A stretch of DNA of 5,319 nt from a bacterium (GTDB taxonomy: Bacteria > Oederibacteriota > JAJYGY01), in the NCBI GenBank assembly GCA_021790555.1, contig JAJYGY010000175.1, positions 1 through 5,319 on the forward strand. The letters run 5' to 3'. Both the position numbers and the translations under genes were made by a program. This document shows, one piece after another, positions 1 to 5,270 of the stretch; the stretch's first letter is position 1; each line of letters starts with the position of its first letter. Under the pieces are notes generated by a model. It searched no databases and was not told the DNA's origin. It saw only the letters and a list, made by a program, of their open reading frames with translations.

Positions 1-1341
1 GTGGAGCGCGAGGAGCGCTTCGGGCCGGTGTCGTGGTGCTTCGGCGAGGTGCGGGCCAGCGAACGGGTGACCGGGTACGTCACCAAGCACATGGGCACCC
101 AGGTGGTGCTCAACGAGTTCGAGCAGGAGCTGCCCACGCACACCTACCAGACCCGGGCGGCCTGGTGGGTGCTGCCCCCGGAATGGCGCAGGGAATTCGC
201 GCTGGCCGGCCTGGACTTCGCCGGGGCCATCCACGCCCTGGAGCACAGCCAGATCGCGCTGCTGCCGCTTTTCGCCCTGTGCGACCGCTGGGACCTGGGA
301 GGGGTGTCCTACTGGACCCATCCCCAGCTGGAACAGCCCGCCGTGTTCGTGTACGACGGGCACCCCGGCGGGGCGGCCCTGGCCGAGAAGGGCTTCGAGA
401 TGGCCGGGGAATGGCTGGAGGCGGTGCGCCAGCTGCTGGAAGGCTGCCCCTGCGAGGAGGGCTGCCCGGCCTGCGTCCAGAGCCCCAAGTGCGGCAACGG
501 CAACAAGCCCCTGGACAAGCGCGGCGCCCTGGAGCTGGTGGGAAGGCTGCGGGAGCTGAGGGCGGCCTCCGGACCTTCCCCGCGGCGGGGCCCGGAGGGA
601 AGGGACGGGCGGGGGATTGGAATCCGGGTGGCTCCGGCGGCCGGGATGGACCTGGGCCGGGGAAGGGTGGCCGCCCGGGACGGCGGCGGCGACACCGGCA
701 CGGCGCCGGGGCCGTGGAAAGGGGAGGGGGATACAGGCGCCCTCCCGCAGGCGGGCCCGGGCAGGGGCCAAGGAGGGGGCGTGGCGGGGGAAAAGATGGA
801 TCCTGAAAAGGCCAACCTGGTCTTCCTGGACGTGGAGACCCAGTTCCTGGCCGACGAGGTGGGCGGCTGGGGGCGCAAGGACGCCATGAAGGTCTCGGTG
901 GCCGTGACCTATTCCACCCGGGACCGGGCCTACCACCAGTACACCGAGGCCAGCGTGCCCGGCCTGATCGCGGAACTTTCCCGGGCCGACCTGGTGCTGG
1001 GCTTCAACATCCGCAATTTCGACTACGGGGTCCTGCAGCCCTATTCGGACAGGCCCCTGGGGGACCTGCCCACCCTGGACCTGCTGGAGGAGATCAGCCG
1101 GACCCTGGGGCACCGCCTGAAGCTGGACAGCCTTGCCAAGGCCACGCTCAACTCGGAAAAGAGCGCCGACGGCATCCAGGCCGTGCGCTGGTTCCGCGAG
1201 GGAAGGCTGGCCCAGCTGCTCGAATACTGCCAGAAGGACGTCCAGATCACCAAGGAGCTGTGGGAGTTCGGGCGGCGCCACGGCTACCTGCTCTACGAGG
1301 ACCGCTCCGGGGGCCTGTTGAAGGTGGCCGTGGACTGGTGA
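1..1341 (+). CDS. MrfA/YprA-like DEAD/DEAH helicase C-terminus (DUF1998) fused to a DEDD 3'-5' exonuclease domain (5'-partial)
   Basis: This is the 3' end of a longer gene. The reading frame is open from base 1 and the visible 446 residues begin inside the helicase C-terminal region, so the GTG at base 1 is probably an internal Val codon. Residues 1-185 resemble the DUF1998/MrfA C-terminal domain, including a cysteine cluster (C149, C151, C155, C158, C164) in the context GCPACVQSPKCGNGN, the zinc-binding hallmark of this helicase family. Residues about 189-265 are a low-complexity Gly/Pro/Arg linker. Residues 266-446 form an RNase H-fold exonuclease with motif I LDVET (D277, E279), motif II NIRNFD (D341) and motif III YCQKD (Y409, D413), a complete DEDDy-like set. 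In Bacillus subtilis the related MrfA helicase and MrfB exonuclease are separate proteins working in mitomycin-lesion repair. A DNA-repair role here is inferred from that family. The helicase motor motifs lie upstream of the window and cannot be checked. Confidence 0.85.
   Translation: MEREERFGPVSWCFGEVRASERVTGYVTKHMGTQVVLNEFEQELPTHTYQTRAAWWVLPPEWRREFALAGLDFAGAIHALEHSQIALLPLFALCDRWDLGGVSYWTHPQLEQPAVFVYDGHPGGAALAEKGFEMAGEWLEAVRQLLEGCPCEEGCPACVQSPKCGNGNKPLDKRGALELVGRLRELRAASGPSPRRGPEGRDGRGIGIRVAPAAGMDLGRGRVAARDGGGDTGTAPGPWKGEGDTGALPQAGPGRGQGGGVAGEKMDPEKANLVFLDVETQFLADEVGGWGRKDAMKVSVAVTYSTRDRAYHQYTEASVPGLIAELSRADLVLGFNIRNFDYGVLQPYSDRPLGDLPTLDLLEEISRTLGHRLKLDSLAKATLNSEKSADGIQAVRWFREGRLAQLLEYCQKDVQITKELWEFGRRHGYLLYEDRSGGLLKVAVDW
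574..603 (+). repeat. inverted repeat at the start of the helicase-nuclease linker
   Basis: CCTTCCC (574-580) and GGGAAGG (597-603) are perfect 7-bp arms around a 16-nt GC-rich interior. The repeat begins just after the last recognisable helicase-domain codons and has no T tract behind it. It looks like the kind of hairpin found between genes, but here it lies inside an open reading frame. It may simply reflect base composition. Confidence 0.5.
770..798 (+). promoter_or_regulatory. possible internal ribosome binding site and start for a free exonuclease
   Basis: AAGGAGG at 770-776, a full Shine-Dalgarno match, lies 4 nt before an in-frame GTG (781-783, codon 261) and 19 nt before an in-frame ATG (796-798, codon 266). 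The exonuclease domain begins at that ATG. Initiation here would give a stand-alone nuclease of about 181-186 residues in addition to the fusion. The surrounding DNA is very G-rich, so a chance match is plausible. Confidence 0.3.
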
Positions 1342-1347
1342 ATTCGC

Positions 1348-1361
1348 CGGCCCGGGGGCCG
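1348..1361 (+). repeat. short GC inverted repeat after the helicase-nuclease stop
   Basis: CGGCC (1348-1352) and GGCCG (1357-1361) can pair around a 4-nt loop, 6 nt after the stop codon. There is no T tract directly downstream, only ATTCCGCTTT, so it is at best a weak or factor-dependent terminator for the upstream gene. No better terminator is visible before the next promoter. Confidence 0.25.
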
Positions 1362-1369
1362 ATTCCGCT

Positions 1370-1397
1370 TTGACAGCCGGGGATTTCCCCGTATAAT
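1370..1397 (+). promoter_or_regulatory. sigma-70-type promoter for the DUF4914 gene
   Basis: The -35 is a perfect TTGACA (1370-1375) and the -10 a perfect TATAAT (1392-1397), separated by 16 bp. Transcription should start near 1403-1405, leaving a leader of about 50 nt before the ATG at 1453. Match to consensus suggests high basal strength. A near-perfect dyad fills almost all of the spacer, so repression or activation at this site is possible. Confidence 0.85.
1378..1391 (+). repeat. operator-like dyad between -35 and -10
   Basis: CGGGGA (1378-1383) and TCCCCG (1386-1391) are perfect 6-bp arms around a central TT, placed exactly within the promoter spacer. A further AATCCCC at 1414-1420, just downstream of the expected start site, is the inverse of GGGGATT at 1379-1385. 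This placement suits a repressor site, but no regulator is visible in the window. Confidence 0.45.
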
Positions 1398-1403
1398 ACC
1401 GCG

Positions 1404-1452
1404 ACTTTTTTGGAATCCCCATTTTCCGATTTTCCCGTTTTGAAAGCGCGCC
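1404..1452 (+). promoter_or_regulatory. pyrimidine-rich 5' leader of the DUF4914 gene
   Basis: From the predicted start site to the ATG, the leader is rich in T and C, with a T6 run (1406-1411) and two near-tandem copies ATTTTCCG (1421-1428) and ATTTTCCCG (1429-1437). No clear Shine-Dalgarno sequence precedes the ATG; only GAAAG (1442-1446) is at a suitable distance. Such leaders can rely on ribosomal protein S1 or be post-transcriptionally controlled, but nothing here proves that. Confidence 0.35.
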
Positions 1453-3429
1453 ATGCCGCCGAGCAGCCTGAAATCACAGAACGAAAGGGAGGGGAGCCCC
1501 CGGCAGCAGGGCGAACTGGTTGATTTTTCGCGCCTCCTGCCCGGACTTTCCATGCCCGCGGAACTGGCCGAAGTCCTCAAGGCGGCGCCCTCCATCTCGG
1601 TTCCCACCTGCCGCGAGGACCTGCTGAACTGGGCCCTGGGGAGGGCCGAGGGGTCCACGGACTGGGCCATCCAACAGCGCCAGGACGACGGGACCTACGC
1701 CGTGCAGTTCGAGGTGCCGGGCAAGGGCCTGGTGACGGAAGCCACCGTGGCCAAGGCCCGCAACGGGCTGGTGGTCAACTACCCCGAGCCAGCCATGCGC
1801 CGGCGCGATCCGGACGCCATGGTCATCGGGGACAAGCAGCCCACCGACCAGCCCACCTACAAGCAGCGTTTCGGCAGGGAATTCGACGACACGCGCCGGG
1901 AGACCTTCGAGTGGCTGAAGAAACAGCCCCTCATCGTGATGCCCTTCTACGCCGGGCCGCCCGAATTCGGCTACGGCAGCCTGCTGGTCTGCCCCAAGGC
2001 CGCGGGTTTCTTCGCCGGCGGCCTGGCCGACCTGCAGGGCATGATCCCGGGCAACCGGGTGCCGGCCGACTTCCAGCTGCGTGGCGCCGCCATCTACGTG
2101 GCCCCGCCCTTCCGGCACACCCATTTCCAGGGGCGCCAGGTGGTGGTGCACAACCGCATGGAGAAGGTTCACGAGGTCTTCTCCTACAACCTCTACCCGG
2201 GCCCCAGCGCCAAGAAGGGCGTGTACAGCGTGCTGCTGAACCTGGGCGAGAGGGAAGGCTGGGTGACCAACCACTGCTCCTGCGTGGAGGTGGTGACACC
2301 CTACGACATCATCGTCTCCATCATGCACGAGGGCGCCTCGGGCGGCGGCAAGAGCGAGATGATCGGCCACATCCACCGCCAGGACGACGGGCGGCTGCTG
2401 CTGGGCGTCAACTCGCTGACCCAGGAGAAGCGCTACGTCACCCTGCCGCTGTCCTGCCACCTGCGGCCCATGATGGACGACATGGGGGCGGCCCATCCCG
2501 GGTACAACCAGGGCAAGGCCAAGCTGCACGTGGCCGACGCGGAGAAGGGCTGGTTCGTGCGGGTGGACCACATCACCGGCTACGGCACCGACCCCTACCT
2601 TGAGAAGCTCTGCATCGCCCCCTCCGAGCCGCTGATCTTCCTCAACCACCACTGCGTTCCGGGGGGCCTGGCCCTCATCTGGGAGCACGTGGAGGACGAG
2701 CCGGGCAAGCCCTGCCCCAACCCCCGCGTGATCATCCCGCGCCACCTGGTGCCGGACATCAAGGACGGGGTGACCGGGGTCAACATCCGAAGCTTCGGCG
2801 TGCGCTGCCCGCCCTGCTCCAAGGAGAAGCCCACCTACGGCATCCTGGGCCTTTTTCACGTCATTCCGCCGGCCCTGGCCTGGCTGTGGCGCCTGGCGGC
2901 GCCGCGGGGTTTCTCCAACCCCTCCATCCAGGACAGCAAGGGGATGCAGAGCGAGGGCGTGGGCAGCTACTGGGCCTTCTGCACGGGGAAGAAGGTGGAG
3001 CAGGCCAACCTGCTGCTGAAGCAGGTGCGCGAATCGCCCGAGACCAAGCACGTGCTCATCCCCAACCAGCACATCGGCGCCTGGAAGATCGGCTACATGG
3101 CCGAATGGCTGGCGCGCGAGTACCTGGGCCGGCGCGGGGGCGCCAAGTTCCGCGAGGACCAGCTGGTGGCCTCGCGCTGCGCCCTGCTGGGGCACACGCC
3201 CTGGCACATGCAGATCGAGGGAACGCTGATCCCCCGCTGGTTCATGGAGGTGGAGACCCAGCCCGAGGTGGGCGAGGAGGCCTACGACAAGGGGGCCGAG
3301 ATCCTTTCCGCCTTCTTCCGCAAGGAGGTCAAACCCTACCTGCAGCCGGCCCTGGATCCGCTGGGACGGCGCATCATCGAATGCCTGCTGGACGGGGGCA
3401 AACAGGAGGACTACCAGGAACTGATGTGA
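1453..3429 (+). CDS. DUF4914 family protein with a P-loop of HPr kinase/PEP carboxykinase type
   Basis: The product is 658 residues of unknown function. Its length and overall sequence fit the uncharacterised DUF4914 family (about 630 residues), which I recognise from memory rather than from a search. The clearest motif is GASGGGKSEM, a Walker-A loop at residues 294-303. Its G-x-S-G-x-G-K-S-E form recalls HPr kinase/phosphorylase and, more loosely, ATP-dependent PEP carboxykinase, so nucleotide binding or phosphotransfer is a reasonable guess. Other visible features are a HHC triplet (399-401), a CPPC pair (C452, C455) that might bind metal or act in redox, and a hydrophobic stretch near 463-482. 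There is no signal peptide, so it is probably cytoplasmic. The ATG at 1453 is the first in-frame start after the promoter, but its ribosome site is poor; the next in-frame ATG is 1552 (residue 34). The gene is followed after 30 bp by tRNA-Leu and may be co-transcribed with it. The substrate is unknown. Confidence 0.8.
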   Translation: MPPSSLKSQNEREGSPRQQGELVDFSRLLPGLSMPAELAEVLKAAPSISVPTCREDLLNWALGRAEGSTDWAIQQRQDDGTYAVQFEVPGKGLVTEATVAKARNGLVVNYPEPAMRRRDPDAMVIGDKQPTDQPTYKQRFGREFDDTRRETFEWLKKQPLIVMPFYAGPPEFGYGSLLVCPKAAGFFAGGLADLQGMIPGNRVPADFQLRGAAIYVAPPFRHTHFQGRQVVVHNRMEKVHEVFSYNLYPGPSAKKGVYSVLLNLGEREGWVTNHCSCVEVVTPYDIIVSIMHEGASGGGKSEMIGHIHRQDDGRLLLGVNSLTQEKRYVTLPLSCHLRPMMDDMGAAHPGYNQGKAKLHVADAEKGWFVRVDHITGYGTDPYLEKLCIAPSEPLIFLNHHCVPGGLALIWEHVEDEPGKPCPNPRVIIPRHLVPDIKDGVTGVNIRSFGVRCPPCSKEKPTYGILGLFHVIPPALAWLWRLAAPRGFSNPSIQDSKGMQSEGVGSYWAFCTGKKVEQANLLLKQVRESPETKHVLIPNQHIGAWKIGYMAEWLAREYLGRRGGAKFREDQLVASRCALLGHTPWHMQIEGTLIPRWFMEVETQPEVGEEAYDKGAEILSAFFRKEVKPYLQPALDPLGRRIIECLLDGGKQEDYQELM

Positions 3430-3434
3430 CGGAT

Positions 3435-3454
3435 GCCGGAAACATGTTTCCGGC
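3435..3454 (+). repeat. perfect 20-bp palindrome between the DUF4914 gene and tRNA-Leu
   Basis: The 20 bases are their own reverse complement, centred between 3444 and 3445 on CATG, with arms beginning GCCGGAAA. They start 6 nt after the DUF4914 stop and end 5 nt before the mature tRNA 5' end. As RNA it can form an 8-bp stem with a CATG loop; as DNA it could be a dimeric protein site. No T tract follows, so it is not a classical terminator. Confidence 0.7.
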
Positions 3455-3459
3455 CGCGT

Positions 3460-3544
3460 GCGAGGATGGTGGAACTGGCAGACACGTACGTTTGAGGGGC
3501 GTATGGGGAAACCCGTGCGGGTTCAAGTCCCGCTCCTCGCACCA
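3460..3544 (+). tRNA. tRNA-Leu(GAG)
   Basis: This is a complete class II tRNA. The acceptor arms GCGAGGA (3460-3466) and TCCTCGC (3534-3540) pair fully, followed by discriminator A3541 and an encoded CCA (3542-3544). The anticodon stem is TACGT (3487-3491) with GCGTA (3499-3503), including one T-G wobble. The 7-nt loop TTGAGGG has anticodon GAG at 3494-3496, reading CUC and CUU leucine codons. A 13-nt variable arm (3504-3516) is typical of tRNA-Leu. The T arm is GCGGG-TTCAAGT-CCCGC (3517-3533). No promoter is evident in the 30-bp gap upstream, so the tRNA is probably cut from the transcript that begins at the DUF4914 promoter. A strong terminator follows 16 nt later. Confidence 0.97.
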
Positions 3545-3560
3545 AAGTTCAAGAGCAAGA

Positions 3561-3592
3561 CCCCGCCCGCTGTTGGGGCGGGGTTTTGTTTT
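3561..3592 (+). terminator. intrinsic terminator after tRNA-Leu
   Basis: CCCCGCCC (3561-3568) pairs perfectly with GGGCGGGG (3576-3583) around a 7-nt loop and is followed by TTTTGTTTT (3584-3592). The A-rich bases just upstream (3557-3560) can pair with the first Ts. It ends the DUF4914/tRNA-Leu transcript. It is only 19 nt from the prfC start codon, so any read-through RNA would carry this hairpin in the prfC leader. Confidence 0.92.
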
Positions 3593-3611
3593 GCCTCCCT
3601 TCGAATTGGGC

Positions 3612-5201
3612 ATGAATTTCCTCGACGAAATCAACAGGCGCCGCACCTTCGCCATCATCTCGCACCCGGACGCCGGCAAGACGACCATGACGGAGAAGCT
3701 GCTGCTCTACGGCGGCGCCATCCAGATGGCCGGCTCGGTGCGGGCCCGGCGGAACCAGCGCCGGGCCGTGTCGGACTGGATGGCCATCGAGCAGGAGCGC
3801 GGCATTTCGGTCACCTCCACGGTGCTGCAGTTCGACTACCAGGGCTTCCGCCTCAACCTGCTGGACACGCCGGGGCACGAGGACTTTTCGGAGGACACCT
3901 ACCGCACCCTGATGGCGGCGGACTTCGCCATCATGCTGATCGACGGCGGCAAGGGAGTGGAGCCCCAGACGGAGAAGCTCTACCGCGTCTGCGCCATGCG
4001 CAGGATCCCCGTGTTCACCTTCGTCAACAAGATGGACCGGCCGGCCCTGGAGCCCCTGCAGCTGCTCGACGAGATCGAGAAGAAGCTGGGGCTGGCCTGC
4101 TTCGCCGCCAACTGGCCCATCGGGAACGGCCCCAGCTTCCGCGGGCTCTACGAGCGCTCCAGCGGCGACATCCACTTCTTCGAGCGGCAGGAGGGGGGCG
4201 CCAAGGCCGCCCGGGTGCGCGTCTCCACCCTGGACGACCCGGCCCTGCCCGGCATGATCGGCCCGGAGGGGGCCTCGGCCCTGCGCGAGGAGCTGGAAAT
4301 GCTGAGGCAACTGGGCCTGGAATACGACCCGGAGCTGGTGGCCGACGGCTCGCTTTCGCCCCTTTTCTTCGGCAGCGCCATGACCAACTTCGGGGTGCAG
4401 CTGCTGCTGGACGCCTTCCTGAAGATGGGCCCCCCTCCCATGCCGAGGGCCTCCAGCGCCGGCCAAGTGCTGCCAGGCGGGGAGGAATTCTCGGCCTTCG
4501 TCTTCAAGACCCAGGTGAACATGGACCCCCGCCACCGCGACAAGATCGCCTTTTTGCGGGTCTGTTCCGGCCGGTTCCAGGAGGGCATGGAGGCCTACAA
4601 CGCCCGCAGCCGGCGTCCGGTGCGGCTGTCCAAGCCGCGCGAGTTTTTCGGCAGGGAGCGCGACAGCGCCGAGGAGGCCTTTCCCGGCGACATCGTGGGC
4701 CTGGTGCACAGCGGGCAGCTGCTCATCGGCGACACGCTCACCGGCGGCCGCGACCTGCGCTTCACGGGCATCCCGAGCTTTTCGCCGGAGCATTTCGGGG
4801 TGCTGAGGGCGGCCACGCCCTCGGTGCGCAAGCCCTTCGTCAAGGGCCTGGAATCGCTGCTGGAGGAGGGCGCGGTGCAGGCCCTGCGCGACCCCAAGGC
4901 CATGGGCAACGACCTGATCCTGGCGGCCGTGGGGCCGCTGCAGTTCGAGGTCATCCAGTACCGCCTGCGCTCCGAATACGGCGCCGACAGCACCCTGGAG
5001 CGGCTTCCCTACAAGATGGCCCGGTGGGTGAGCGGGCCCGAGGGTCCCCTGGCCCAGCTGGCCCAGTCCAGCACCCTGCGCTGCGTCCAGGACCTGAAGG
5101 GCTCGGTGGTGGCCATGTTCCGGGACCCCTGGAGCGCCGAGAACGCGGCCCAGAAGTATCCCGAACTGAAGTTCTCGGAAGTGGCCCCGCTGGATCATTA
5201 G
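3612..5201 (+). CDS. prfC: peptide chain release factor 3 (RF3)
   Basis: RF3 is a cytoplasmic translational GTPase that removes RF1 or RF2 from the ribosome after peptide release. The 529-residue product has the same length as Escherichia coli RF3 and aligns with it by eye over its whole length. GTPase motifs are present: G1 HPDAGKTT (18-25), the G2 region GISVTSTV (64-71), G3 DTPGHEDF (85-92), G4 NKMD (139-142) and G5 GSA (254-256). These are followed by the beta-barrel domain II (about 300-390, with FVFKTQVNMDPRHRD) and the RF3 C-terminal domain (with the conserved GAVQ and GPLQFEV motifs). ATG 3612 is chosen because it gives the family's usual N-terminus shortly before RRRTFAIISHPD. An in-frame TTG at 3606 is less likely. 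No convincing Shine-Dalgarno sequence or own promoter is visible between the terminator and the start, so expression may depend on read-through from the tRNA-Leu unit. All key GTPase residues are intact. Confidence 0.97.
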   Translation: MNFLDEINRRRTFAIISHPDAGKTTMTEKLLLYGGAIQMAGSVRARRNQRRAVSDWMAIEQERGISVTSTVLQFDYQGFRLNLLDTPGHEDFSEDTYRTLMAADFAIMLIDGGKGVEPQTEKLYRVCAMRRIPVFTFVNKMDRPALEPLQLLDEIEKKLGLACFAANWPIGNGPSFRGLYERSSGDIHFFERQEGGAKAARVRVSTLDDPALPGMIGPEGASALREELEMLRQLGLEYDPELVADGSLSPLFFGSAMTNFGVQLLLDAFLKMGPPPMPRASSAGQVLPGGEEFSAFVFKTQVNMDPRHRDKIAFLRVCSGRFQEGMEAYNARSRRPVRLSKPREFFGRERDSAEEAFPGDIVGLVHSGQLLIGDTLTGGRDLRFTGIPSFSPEHFGVLRAATPSVRKPFVKGLESLLEEGAVQALRDPKAMGNDLILAAVGPLQFEVIQYRLRSEYGADSTLERLPYKMARWVSGPEGPLAQLAQSSTLRCVQDLKGSVVAMFRDPWSAENAAQKYPELKFSEVAPLDH

Positions 5202-5204
5202 CGG

Positions 5205-5233
5205 TTGACAGTGAGGGGAGGAGACGCTATATA
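5205..5233 (+). promoter_or_regulatory. sigma-70-type promoter for tRNA-Asp
   Basis: A perfect -35 TTGACA (5205-5210) lies 17 bp before TATATA (5228-5233), part of the AT-rich run TATATAAAT. It begins 3 bp after the prfC stop codon. The expected start site, about 5240, falls at the base of the next hairpin. The only gene it can serve in the window is tRNA-Asp. Confidence 0.75.
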
Positions 5234-5241
5234 AATGCCTT

Positions 5242-5270
5242 CCCGCCGGCTCCGGCCGGCGGGATTTTTT
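5242..5270 (+). terminator. intrinsic terminator between the promoter and tRNA-Asp, likely for prfC
   Basis: CCCGCCGGC (5242-5250) and GCCGGCGGG (5255-5263) form a perfect 9-bp stem with a TCCG loop, followed by A and six Ts (5265-5270). This is a textbook intrinsic terminator for transcripts arriving from prfC. It also lies directly downstream of the tRNA-Asp promoter, and its T tract touches the first base of the tRNA. Confidence 0.88.

Noticed and set aside
1..3. GTG at the first base as the true start of the helicase-nuclease gene
   Set aside because: The frame opens at the window edge and the encoded residues begin inside the helicase C-terminal region, without the motor domains expected upstream. 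It is most likely an internal Val codon.
1474..3207. Long open frame of 577 codons on the minus strand across the DUF4914 gene
   Set aside because: It is a GC-rich shadow of the + strand gene. Its translation is dominated by Gly, Val, His and Leu with no recognisable domain, and the + strand product has clear motifs and a promoter.
3460..3544. tRNA-Leu as an integration (att) site
   Set aside because: There is no integrase gene, no repeated tRNA 3' end and no change in composition. A normal terminator and prfC follow directly.
3561..3592. Terminator as a possible riboswitch expression platform for prfC
   Set aside because: There is no separate aptamer-like fold upstream; the preceding sequence is a complete tRNA, and no alternative antiterminator pairing is apparent.
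2886..3611. In-frame upstream extension of prfC through tRNA-Leu into the DUF4914 gene
   Set aside because: The extension translates a tRNA, a terminator and the shadow frame of another gene. RF3 homology starts at ATG 3612 and gives the normal family length.
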